DNA of 5,106 nucleotides from contig VGKF01000076.1 in NCBI GenBank assembly GCA_016867175.1, positions 1-5,106 of the forward strand, given 5' to 3'. Source of the stretch: Candidatus Omnitrophota bacterium (GTDB lineage Bacteria > Omnitrophota > Gorgyraeia > Gygaellales > Profunditerraquicolaceae). The notes under the pieces were generated by a model, which did not search any database, was not told the origin of the DNA, and saw only the letters and a program-made list of their open reading frames with translations. This document shows, in pieces, positions 1-5,106 of the stretch; the first letter of the stretch is position 1; every line of letters begins with the position of its first letter. Both the position numbers and the translations under genes were made by a program.

Positions 1-500
1 GCCGTTTTTCGGTCCTTGAGCGCCAGGTATTGAGCGCGGTTATGCAGGAGCAGGAACTTTCTTCTTCTGGCGCTGCCGAGCAGGGTATCGGAGGGCCGCA
101 GAGGGGTAAAATCAAGACTGCGGATTTAATCATTACTGCCGCAGTTACTGAGTTTGAGCCGCAGGCCTCAGGCGGAAGCGCCGGTATCGGAGGGGGCGGC
201 GGAGTGGGCAGTGGTTTACTCGGCGGATTACTGGGGGCAGCGCTTAACAAGGCGCATATGGCTTTAGATATCCGCATCGTGGATACCTCAACCTCTGAGG
301 TACTAGCTGCTACGCGCGTACAAGGCCAGGCCTCTGATGTTGCCGGCGGTTTTATGATGGGCTTTATGGGAAACTGGGCCTTAGGCGGAGGTTTATCTGC
401 TTATGCCAACACGCCCATGGAGAAGGCAATACGCATCTGTATTATTGAGGCAGTGCGTTATATCTCCCAGGTTATTCCAGCTAACTACTACAAGTACTAA
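1..500 (+). CDS. CsgG/HfaB-family outer-membrane secretion lipoprotein, 3' part (5' end outside window)
   Basis: The reading frame is open from the left edge (first full codon at 3) to TAA at 498-500, giving 165 residues of a C-terminal portion. It starts with RFSVLERQVL, the F-x-V-x-ERQ block typical of CsgG proteins, so the apparent TTG start at 30 is internal and the true start, with any lipoprotein signal, lies upstream. Next come KTADLIITAAVTEFEP (about nt 114-161), a glycine-rich run (about nt 171-239), and AHMALDIRIVDTSTSEVLAA (about nt 252-311), another family hallmark, then a C-terminal helix NTPMEKAIRICIIEAVRYI. CsgG proteins form outer-membrane channels for curli or related extracellular fibres; HfaB-like members serve holdfast attachment. 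The glycine-rich insertion is seen in HfaB-like members. No curli subunit genes are visible, so the exported substrate is unknown. Family assignment is confident; curli function is not. Confidence 0.85.
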   Translation, partial: RFSVLERQVLSAVMQEQELSSSGAAEQGIGGPQRGKIKTADLIITAAVTEFEPQASGGSAGIGGGGGVGSGLLGGLLGAALNKAHMALDIRIVDTSTSEVLAATRVQGQASDVAGGFMMGFMGNWALGGGLSAYANTPMEKAIRICIIEAVRYISQVIPANYYKY

Positions 501-509
501 ATTATTAAC

Positions 510-514
510 GAGGT
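510..514 (+). promoter_or_regulatory. Ribosome binding site of the 28-codon basic ORF
   Basis: GAGGT lies 8 bases before the ATG at 523, an ideal Shine-Dalgarno spacing. It sits in the 22-base gap after the CsgG-type stop and is the main argument that the tiny ORF at 523-609 is really translated. Confidence 0.55.
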
Positions 515-522
515 AAAAGAAT

Positions 523-609
523 ATGGGTATAGGAAAACGTAAGCGTAGGGGCAAACTTAACTGGCGTTCCAAGCGCGCCAATAAGGGAAGAAAGCCCTGC
601 CTAGGTTAA
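523..609 (+). CDS. Small very basic 28-residue protein, ribosomal protein THX-like (tentative)
   Basis: An ATG with a well-placed GAGGT opens a 28-codon frame ending in TAA at 607-609, which fills almost the whole gap between the CsgG-type gene and the membrane protein that starts 7 bases later. The product begins MGIGKRKRRGKLNWR and ends GRKPCLG. Twelve of 28 residues are Lys or Arg and none is acidic, which points to nucleic-acid (most likely rRNA) binding. The N-terminal pattern MGxGxR...RRGK..WR resembles the bacterial small-subunit protein THX (about 26 residues, beginning MGKGDRR in Thermus). The C-terminal half does not obviously match THX. The ORF is too short for routine gene callers. 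Translation is likely from the RBS and spacing; the ribosomal role is an inference from composition and a remembered motif. An alternative is a different conserved short basic peptide, or a chance ORF. Confidence 0.55.
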   Translation: MGIGKRKRRGKLNWRSKRANKGRKPCLG

Positions 610-616
610 AATAGCC

Positions 617-1258
617 ATGCAGCAATCTTTATGGATCTTATTGATCTCTACGGCTTCGGTAGCTTTTCTCCACGCCTTAGCCCCGGATCATTGGATGCCT
701 TTTGCCGCCATAGCAAGAGCGCAGAAATGGTCTAAGCCAAAATTACTCTGGATAACTTTTATCTCAGGGGTAGGGCATGTAGGGATCTCGATTATATTCA
801 GTGTAGTCGGTATCTTGTTGGGTTTTAGTCTTGCCAGGTTAAAAGGTATCGAGGGGCATCGCGGAGAAGTTGCTTTGTGGCTCCTGATCGGCTTCGGGGT
901 TGCTTATATGCTTTGGGGGATAAAAAAAGCCAAAGAGGCAAAGCGTAATAAAGTAGAGGAAGAAAAGCTAAAAAAGAATAGCCTGGCTGTCTGGACTATG
1001 TTTGCAGTAGTCATTCTGGGTCCCTGCGAGCCATTGGTTCCCTTGGTCTTTTTAGGTTATAACTACGGCTATTTCGGAGTCCTGGTTGTAAGTTTAGTTT
1101 TTTCTATAATCACCATATTGATGATGCTTTCTCAGAGCCTCCTGGCATTCATGGGTGTACAGTTGATTAAGAGCGATATTGCCGACAGGTATTCCCACGC
1201 CTTTGCCGGACTGGTCATTGCCCTGACAGGCGTCTTTGTTATGGTTATGGGCATATAG
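617..1258 (+). CDS. NiCoT/RcnA/UreH-like inner-membrane metal transporter (213 aa)
   Basis: This is a small polytopic membrane protein with about six hydrophobic segments (roughly residues 5-22, 43-72, 86-102, 124-148, 151-180 and 195-212) and a charged Lys/Glu loop at 103-121. The first segment carries HALAPDHW (H19, D24, H25), which fits the HX4DH metal-binding signature of nickel/cobalt transporters. GHVGIS (53-58) has the second conserved His, and GPCEPLVP (135-142) resembles the Gly-Pro-Cys-x-x-Pro element of UreH/DsbD-like membrane domains. Members of this loose superfamily move Ni2+ or Co2+, in either direction, or are uncharacterised. Neighbouring ZIP and FeoAB genes support a divalent metal. 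Substrate and direction cannot be read from the sequence. The start ATG is 7 bases after the small ORF's stop with only a weak AGGT (603-606) upstream, so translational coupling to the small ORF is plausible. A TauE- or DsbD-like relative is the main alternative. Confidence 0.7.
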   Translation: MQQSLWILLISTASVAFLHALAPDHWMPFAAIARAQKWSKPKLLWITFISGVGHVGISIIFSVVGILLGFSLARLKGIEGHRGEVALWLLIGFGVAYMLWGIKKAKEAKRNKVEEEKLKKNSLAVWTMFAVVILGPCEPLVPLVFLGYNYGYFGVLVVSLVFSIITILMMLSQSLLAFMGVQLIKSDIADRYSHAFAGLVIALTGVFVMVMGI

Positions 1259-1278
1259 ATTCCCTTCCTTAAAAGCAA

Positions 1279-1307
1279 TTGTCCTTACCTTTTCCTTGTG
1301 GTAACAT
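1279..1307 (+). promoter_or_regulatory. Possible sigma70-type promoter upstream of the ZIP-feoAB genes
   Basis: TTGTCC (1279-1284) and TAACAT (1302-1307) are separated by 17 bases; each matches four of six consensus positions. The site lies in the only gap of about 100 bases in the window, directly upstream of the ZIP gene, where an internal operon promoter would be expected. The match is weak and the host's promoter preferences are unknown. Confidence 0.25.
1285..1304. promoter_or_regulatory. TTACC-N10-GGTAA inverted repeat, possible operator
   Basis: TTACC (1285-1289) and GGTAA (1300-1304) form a 5-base inverted repeat with a 10-base spacer, lying between the candidate -35 and -10 elements. 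That position would suit a dimeric repressor, for example a metal-responsive regulator controlling the transporters downstream. The arms are short and do not match a Fur, DtxR or Zur box that I recognise, so chance is quite possible. A run of T lacks the proper position for it to be a convincing terminator. Confidence 0.2.
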
Positions 1308-1342
1308 AAATTAATAGAAGCAGATCGCAATTTTTTAATATT

Positions 1343-1349
1343 AGGAGGG
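1343..1349 (+). promoter_or_regulatory. Strong Shine-Dalgarno of the ZIP transporter gene
   Basis: AGGAGGG ends 10 bases before the ATG at 1360. It is the strongest ribosome binding site in the window and fixes the start of the ZIP gene, consistent with this gene being the head of a separately initiated unit. Confidence 0.7.
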
Positions 1350-1359
1350 CTTATTCCCT

Positions 1360-2103
1360 ATGTCTAACTTTATCTGGGCGCTTAGCGCAAGCTTGGTGGT
1401 AAGTATTATCTCTCTGGTAGGCATATTTACCCTGCTCTTAAAGGACGAATTGCTGGATAAGATACTTTTTTTATTGATAAGTTTTGCTGCCGGAGGCTTA
1501 ATCGGAGGCGCATTTCTGCACCTGCTTCCTGAAAGCCTTGAGAGATCCGGCAGTAGTAATATATTCCTTTATGTCATCTTAGGGTTCATACTCTTCTTTA
1601 TTCTAGAGAAATATTTACACTGGCGGCACTGCCATAAAGAAAACTGCGCTACCCATGCCTTCACCTATCTAAATCTTATCGGAGACACTGTGCATAATTT
1701 AAGTGACGGGCTAGTGATCGGGGCAAGCTTTGTAGTGAATATCCATTTTGGCCTGGTCACTACCCTGGTAATTATCTTTCATGAGATCCCGCAGGAGATA
1801 GGGGATTTCGGGGTATTAATCTATGGAGGGTTCAATAAATCCAAGGCGTTATTCTATAACTTTATCTCCGGCCTGGCCTGCGTCTTGGGTACGCTGATAG
1901 GTTTCTTTCTTTCAGCGCATAACGCAACTTTCTCAATATTTCTCCTGCCTATCACCGCAGGAGGTTTTATCTATGTGGCTGCCTGCGACCTTATACCGGA
2001 ATTACACAAACAAACTGAGTTAAAGCGCACGGCCTTATCCTTTTTTGCTTTTCTTGCCGGGATACTATTTATCCTATTGGCCAGGGCCATGCATACTTGT
2101 TGA
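1360..2103 (+). CDS. ZIP-family divalent metal transporter, LIV-1-like motif (247 aa)
   Basis: ZIP transporters import Zn2+, Fe2+ or related ions across the inner membrane. The protein has about eight hydrophobic segments. AAGGLIGGAFLHLLPE (43-58) is the usual second-helix motif. The fourth helix has HNLSDGLVIGASF (H112, N113, D116) and the fifth HEIPQEIGDFGVL (H141, E142, Q145, E146), together forming the binuclear metal site; ACDLIPELH (208-216) is the late-helix motif. The wording HEIPxEIGDF is characteristic of the LIV-1 subfamily, with Gln where His is usual. Between helices three and four is a short His/Cys cluster (H87, H90, C91, H92, C96, H99), matching the variable metal-binding cytoplasmic loop of many ZIPs. 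The length is normal for a bacterial ZIP. It starts after a strong RBS and ends 14 bases before feoA, so it is probably co-transcribed with feoAB. Metal specificity is uncertain: zinc is the family default, but the context favours iron or broad specificity. Confidence 0.88.
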   Translation: MSNFIWALSASLVVSIISLVGIFTLLLKDELLDKILFLLISFAAGGLIGGAFLHLLPESLERSGSSNIFLYVILGFILFFILEKYLHWRHCHKENCATHAFTYLNLIGDTVHNLSDGLVIGASFVVNIHFGLVTTLVIIFHEIPQEIGDFGVLIYGGFNKSKALFYNFISGLACVLGTLIGFFLSAHNATFSIFLLPITAGGFIYVAACDLIPELHKQTELKRTALSFFAFLAGILFILLARAMHTC

Positions 2104-2105
2104 GG
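2102..2105 (+). promoter_or_regulatory. Probable ribosome binding site of feoA, overlapping the ZIP stop codon
   Basis: GAGG overlaps the ZIP stop codon (TGA 2101-2103) and lies 12 bases before the ATG at 2118, a slightly long spacing. It supports the ATG at 2118 over the in-frame TTG codons at 2097 and 2100, which would place the start inside the ZIP gene and add seven residues not expected in FeoA. Confidence 0.4.
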
Positions 2106-2117
2106 GCGTACTCTCGT

Positions 2118-2351
2118 ATGAAAAAAATCACATTGTTACAGATGAAGAGGAATCAGAGAGGCAGGATTATAGATATCTCCGGAGGCACGGCATTACTTAG
2201 CAGGATGATGAGCATGGGGCTTTATTCTGGCCGTGAGATTACCAAGGTCGGACAAATGGCGCTTCGCGGGGCAGTGACTATAAAAGTAGGCAGGGCTGTT
2301 ATTGCCTTGGGCCACGGCATGGCCAGAAAAATTATATTAGAGACAGAATGA
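2118..2351 (+). CDS. feoA: FeoA, small SH3-like partner of the ferrous iron transporter (77 aa)
   Basis: FeoA is a small cytoplasmic protein of about 75 residues with an SH3-like barrel that is needed for, or modulates, FeoB-driven Fe2+ uptake. From the ATG at 2118 the product starts MKKITLLQMKRNQRGRIIDI, fitting the usual opening strand followed by a G-x-I turn. RMMSMGLYSGREITKV (about residues 29-44) is the FeoA core motif (LxxLGLxPGxxVxVV), and the end GRAVIALGHGMARKI (about 59-73) is the conserved last strand and helix, where many FeoA proteins have a G-x-x-x-ALG-x-x-A pattern. The stop overlaps the feoB start by four bases (ATGA at 2348-2351), so translation of the two is coupled. An alternative start at TTG 2097 would give 84 residues but is less likely. 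Family identity is secure from sequence and from the adjacent feoB. Confidence 0.9.
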   Translation: MKKITLLQMKRNQRGRIIDISGGTALLSRMMSMGLYSGREITKVGQMALRGAVTIKVGRAVIALGHGMARKIILETE

Positions 2352-4081
2352 TAAATAAAATCTTTTTATTGGGCAACCCTAATGTCGGTAAGAGCGTTGT
2401 CTTCTCCCGCCTCACCGGGGTGCAGGTTATTTCTTCCAATTATCCGGGCACGACCGTGGGCCTTGCCAAGGGATACCTAAAGATAGGAGAAGTCAAAATA
2501 GAGGTTATTGACTTGCCCGGCGCGTATTCTCTGGAGCCGAATTCCAATGCCGAAAAAGTAGCGGTATCATTGCTTAAGGAGTGCCCCAGGGATGAGCTGG
2601 CAGTGATTAACATTATCGATAGTACAAATCTGGAGAGGAATCTCTTTCTGACCCTGCAGTTAATAGAAGAAGGTTTCCCGGTAATCGCCTGCTTGAATAT
2701 GTGTGATGAAGCCAAGCATAAAGGCGTCCAGATCGATATTGTAAAATTAGAAAAACTCTTAGGGATTCCAGTAGTCTCTACCTGCGCTGTTACCGGAATG
2801 GGTATAAAATATTTGATAGAAAGAATAAAAGAAGTAAAACCGCTTATCCTTAAGGATAAGCCTACGCATCAGGAGCGTTGGCAAAAGATCGGGGAGATTA
2901 TTGAGGCAGTGCAATCACTTACGCACAGGCACCACACTTTGCGGGAAGTCTTAGAGGATGCCTCGATAAGGCCGATAAGCGGATTATTAATGTCAGTAGC
3001 TGTGGTTTATGCTTCTTTCAAGTTCGTGCGTTTTTTAGGAGAGTTTTTAATAAACAATATAATGGATCCGCTATTCTTTAGTCTCTATCAGCCGGTTTTA
3101 GAGAGGGTAAGCTTAGCATTAGGTAAGGATGGAATCTATCACCATTTAATTATCGGAGATCTAATCAACGGTAAGATTGACTTTAAGCAATCTATGGGTG
3201 TTTTTACTACTGCCCCCTACATAGAGTTTGCCATGGTCCTGCCTTATGTAATATCCTTCTACTTTGTCTTAAGCCTTTTAGAGGATATAGGCTATCTGCC
3301 GAGGCTCGCCGTGTTGCTGGATAATCTCCTGCATCGGCTGGGCCTGCACGGCTATGCTATTATCCCGGTGCTTTTAGGTTTCGGATGCAATGTCCCCGGG
3401 ATACTTGCCACAAGGGTGCTTGAGTCCAAAAGAGAGAGGTTCATTGCCTCCACGCTTATATCTATCGGTGTCCCCTGCATCCCGCTACAGGCAATGATCT
3501 TCGGGCTCCTGGGAAAGTTTGGCGGATATTATGTATCGGGGGTATACCTGGTTTTATTTTCTATATTGTTAATCTCAGGAGTAATCTTAAATAAGACTAT
3601 AAAGGGCTATAGCCCCGAATTTCTAGTAGAGATCCCTCCCTATAGGTTTCCGCCTTTGCTAGTTTTGGCAAATAAACTTTATCTGCGTATTAAAGGATTC
3701 TTAATTGAGGCAATACCGATTGTGCTCTTGGGAGTCTTAGCGATAAATATACTTTTTTATCTACGGATTTTTGATTACCTAACCAATTCTTTCGCTTGGA
3801 TAGTGCGTGGTTTATTCGGCCTGCCTAAAGAGGCGGTGGTGGCCCTGGCAATAGGTTTTTTCAGGAAAGATGTGGCGGTAGGAATGCTTATGCCTTTAGG
3901 CTTGAGCGCCAAGCAGCTGTTTATATCCGCGACCCTTCTGGCAATTTCATTCCCTTGTATTGCCACCTTCGTGATTCTGTTTAAAGAACTCGGGCTTAAA
4001 TATCTAATTAAGGCTACCCTGATCATGATATCCGCAAGTCTCCTTGTCGGCACTCTTCTTAACTTCTGTATCATGCGTTAA
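2348..4081 (+). CDS. feoB: FeoB, ferrous iron transport protein with N-terminal G domain (577 aa, short form)
   Basis: FeoB is the inner-membrane Fe2+ uptake protein. The N-terminal GTPase domain shows G1 GNPNVGKS (9-16), the switch region NYPGTTVG (31-38), G3 DLPG (55-58), G4 NMCD (117-120) and a G5-like CAVTG (146-150). A helical linker follows to about residue 205. The membrane part has LLEDIGYLPRLA (310-321), the first gate motif GFGCNVPGILATR (344-356), a VPCIPLQAMIFGLLG segment (375-389), FFRKDVAVGML (504-514), and the second gate motif FPCIATFVILFKELG (535-549). At 577 residues it is shorter than E. coli FeoB (773) but appears intact, with both gates and no frameshift. The segments after the first gate resemble the FeoB subtype of deltaproteobacteria and anaerobes rather than the E. 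coli type. The start overlaps feoA's stop by four bases, and the next gene follows after two. No FeoC is seen. A broader or different metal range for this subtype cannot be excluded. Confidence 0.93.
   Translation: MINKIFLLGNPNVGKSVVFSRLTGVQVISSNYPGTTVGLAKGYLKIGEVKIEVIDLPGAYSLEPNSNAEKVAVSLLKECPRDELAVINIIDSTNLERNLFLTLQLIEEGFPVIACLNMCDEAKHKGVQIDIVKLEKLLGIPVVSTCAVTGMGIKYLIERIKEVKPLILKDKPTHQERWQKIGEIIEAVQSLTHRHHTLREVLEDASIRPISGLLMSVAVVYASFKFVRFLGEFLINNIMDPLFFSLYQPVLERVSLALGKDGIYHHLIIGDLINGKIDFKQSMGVFTTAPYIEFAMVLPYVISFYFVLSLLEDIGYLPRLAVLLDNLLHRLGLHGYAIIPVLLGFGCNVPGILATRVLESKRERFIASTLISIGVPCIPLQAMIFGLLGKFGGYYVSGVYLVLFSILLISGVILNKTIKGYSPEFLVEIPPYRFPPLLVLANKLYLRIKGFLIEAIPIVLLGVLAINILFYLRIFDYLTNSFAWIVRGLFGLPKEAVVALAIGFFRKDVAVGMLMPLGLSAKQLFISATLLAISFPCIATFVILFKELGLKYLIKATLIMISASLLVGTLLNFCIMR
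2842..2861. repeat. Perfect 20-base palindrome inside feoB
   Basis: The half GCTTATCCTT (2842-2851) is followed directly by its exact reverse complement AAGGATAAGC (2852-2861), with no spacer. It lies in the linker between the GTPase and membrane domains and encodes part of PLILKDKP. It could be a protein-binding site or a fortuitous result of codon choice; it has no T-run and no loop, so it is not a terminator. Confidence 0.5.
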
Positions 4082-4083
4082 AA

Positions 4084-5085
4084 ATGAAAGCATTGGCATT
4101 AATCTCTGGCGGGCTGGATAGCCTCTTAGCTGCACGCTTGATTGAAGAGCAGGGGGTTAGAGTCATCCCTATAAACTTTCTGATTCCCTTCTGCCATAAT
4201 AAAAAGGCAGCCTCTGGGGTTAACTCCGGGTTAGATAGAATAGCGGATAGTCTGGGGCAGGGCTTAAAGAGGATAGATATAAGTAGCGAATTTATCGGGC
4301 TTTTAGAGAAACCCAGGTATGGATTTGGCTCGAATATGAACCCCTGCATAGATTGTAAGATCCTTATGCTTACTAAGGCTAAAGAATTAATGGGTGAGCT
4401 TGGCGCAAGTTTTGTGGTTACCGGAGAGGTGCTTGGCCAGCGGCCGATGTCTCAGCACAAACAGGCCCTGGGGCTCATTGAAAAAAAATCAGGGCTGGAA
4501 GGCCTATTGCTGCGCCCATTATCAGCGAAACTGCTTTTAGAAACGCTTCCGGAAAAAGAAGGTTGGGTAAACAGGGAGAAGTTGCTTAATTTTAGCGGAA
4601 GGACGCGCAGGCCGCAGATAGAGCTGGCTAATAAGTTTAAGATGAAGGATTATCAAAACCCTGCCGGAGGCTGTCTTTTAACGGATCCCCAGTTTTCCCG
4701 CAGGCTCAAAGACCTTATTCGGCATAGGCAGCTGGGCCTAGAAAATATAGAGTTATTAAAGCTAGGCAGGCATTTCAGGTTGACTGATCAGGCAAAATTA
4801 GTGGTGGGCCGCGACGAAAAAGAAGATAACGAATTGTTGGCCTTAACAAAAGATAAAGACTATTTATTTATGCCTCCGCTTGAAGTAGCAGGCCCGACCT
4901 GTTTGGGTAGGGGCGAGTTTAGCCGGGAACTTTTAGAGCTTGCCGGAAGCATTGCCTGCCGCTATTGCGATTCAAAAGCCAACCCTGCTATGACAATAGT
5001 TTATAAGAGGATTCCTGAACAGCAAGAAAGAATGATAGAGGTCCGCCCGATAGAGGAAGACAAGCTAAGGACTTTTAGAATATGA
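4084..5085 (+). CDS. PP-loop ThiI/MnmA-like tRNA thiolation-type protein with C-terminal NFACT-R-like region (333 aa)
   Basis: The N-terminus has the ATP-pyrophosphatase loop SGGLDS (8-13), used to adenylate a substrate before sulfur or nitrogen transfer. NPCIDCKILML (87-96; Cys88, Cys91) and TGEVLGQRPMSQ (113-124) are hallmarks of a family often annotated as ThiI- or MnmA/TrmU-like tRNA thiouridylase. NPAGGCLLTD (192-201; Cys197) follows. The last part (about 220-333) contains KLGRHFRL and KLVVGRDEKEDNELL, resembling the RNA-binding NFACT-R-type domain that some of these proteins carry. It has no THUMP domain, so it is not classical ThiI, and it lacks the usual length and ending of MnmA. Extra cysteines occur at 273 and in a second C-x-x-C (292, 295). 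The start is two bases after feoB with no clear Shine-Dalgarno, suggesting coupled translation. Action on a tRNA uridine is likely by family; the exact base is unknown. Confidence 0.75.
   Translation: MKALALISGGLDSLLAARLIEEQGVRVIPINFLIPFCHNKKAASGVNSGLDRIADSLGQGLKRIDISSEFIGLLEKPRYGFGSNMNPCIDCKILMLTKAKELMGELGASFVVTGEVLGQRPMSQHKQALGLIEKKSGLEGLLLRPLSAKLLLETLPEKEGWVNREKLLNFSGRTRRPQIELANKFKMKDYQNPAGGCLLTDPQFSRRLKDLIRHRQLGLENIELLKLGRHFRLTDQAKLVVGRDEKEDNELLALTKDKDYLFMPPLEVAGPTCLGRGEFSRELLELAGSIACRYCDSKANPAMTIVYKRIPEQQERMIEVRPIEEDKLRTFRI
5067..5071 (+). promoter_or_regulatory. Ribosome binding site of the gene cut by the right edge
   Basis: AAGGA lies inside the end of the PP-loop gene and 10 bases before the ATG at 5082, supporting that ATG as a genuine start. 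Confidence 0.4.
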
Positions 5086-5106
5086 AAGAAGCCCTGCTTT
5101 ATGAAA
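5082..5106 (+). CDS. Start of a further gene, probably an AmmeMemoRadiSam-type radical SAM enzyme (partial)
   Basis: ATG at 5082 overlaps the preceding stop by four bases (ATGA) and has AAGGA 10 bases upstream; eight complete codons are visible before the edge. They read MKEALLYE, which matches the usual opening (MKEA-x-x-YE, followed in full proteins by a short linker and a CxLCPHxC cluster) of the radical SAM enzyme of the AmmeMemoRadiSam group. That a gene starts here is well supported; its identity rests on eight residues and is inference, since the iron-sulfur cysteines lie outside the window. Confidence 0.5.

Noticed and set aside
171..239. Glycine-rich GC-rich tract as a possible DNA repeat
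   Set aside because: It is explained by the glycine-rich insertion of HfaB-like CsgG proteins; the bases do not form a regular tandem unit.
30..500. TTG at 30 as the start of a complete 156-residue protein
   Set aside because: The frame is open to the window edge and the upstream codons (RFSVLERQV) continue the CsgG family pattern, so the gene is truncated on the left rather than starting at 30.
393..581. Minus-strand 62-codon ORF overlapping the CsgG-type end and the small basic ORF
   Set aside because: It is antisense to better-supported frames, has no recognisable domain, and looks like a shadow.
1094..1330. Minus-strand 78-codon ORF over the transporter end and the intergenic gap
   Set aside because: Mostly antisense to a clear membrane protein gene, with no recognisable motif; the composition is that of a reversed reading of helices.
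1259..1342. Rho-independent terminator after the NiCoT/UreH-like gene
   Set aside because: The only inverted repeat has 5-base arms and a 10-base loop and is not followed directly by a T-run; the T-run at 1331-1336 has no stem before it.
1732..1763. GTAGTGA / TCACTAC inverted repeat with an 18-base spacer
   Set aside because: It lies in the conserved coding part of the ZIP gene; short arms and a long spacer are expected by chance.
2440..4349. Minus-strand ORFs of 91-99 codons inside feoB and across the PP-loop gene start
   Set aside because: They lie entirely opposite well-supported coding frames and show no family features.

Overview
The window is a dense, one-directional (+ strand) stretch of bacterial DNA with seven CDS carrying protein evidence, plus one very small ORF. 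A CsgG-type outer-membrane secretion lipoprotein at the left edge and a chromosome-style gene string point to a Gram-negative-type (diderm) bacterium. FeoA/FeoB ferrous iron transport, a PP-loop tRNA-thiolation-like enzyme and what looks like the start of an AmmeMemoRadiSam-type radical SAM gene suggest an anaerobe. The style resembles uncultivated anaerobic lineages such as Omnitrophota, but that placement is an impression, not something the sequence proves.

Layout. Positions 1-500 hold the 3' part of a CsgG/HfaB-family gene. After 22 bases comes a 28-codon, extremely basic ORF (523-609) with a good ribosome binding site, which resembles the tiny ribosomal protein THX at its N-terminus. Seven bases later begins a six-helix membrane protein (617-1258) with the HX4DH signature of NiCoT/RcnA/UreH-like metal transporters. 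The only real intergenic gap (1259-1359) holds a weak promoter candidate, a TTACC/GGTAA inverted repeat and a strong Shine-Dalgarno. It is followed by a ZIP-family transporter (1360-2103), feoA (2118-2351), feoB (2348-4081), a PP-loop ThiI/MnmA-like protein (4084-5085) and the first eight codons of a further gene (5082 onward).

How the genes fit together. From the ZIP gene onward, spacing is 14, -4, 2 and -4 bases, so these genes are almost certainly co-transcribed and partly translationally coupled. The block puts two or three inner-membrane divalent metal transport systems side by side: a NiCoT/UreH-like protein, a ZIP protein with a His/Cys loop, and FeoAB. Downstream are enzymes that plausibly need iron or sulfur: a cysteine-rich PP-loop thiolation-type protein and a probable radical SAM protein. 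The reading that this is a metal-acquisition operon feeding iron-sulfur or thiolation chemistry is inference from gene order. No mobile elements, CRISPR arrays, tRNA or rRNA genes are visible. I see no clearly new defence or mobile system here. The most worthwhile unexplained items are the small basic ORF, the Cys-rich PP-loop protein, and a perfect 20-base palindrome inside feoB.
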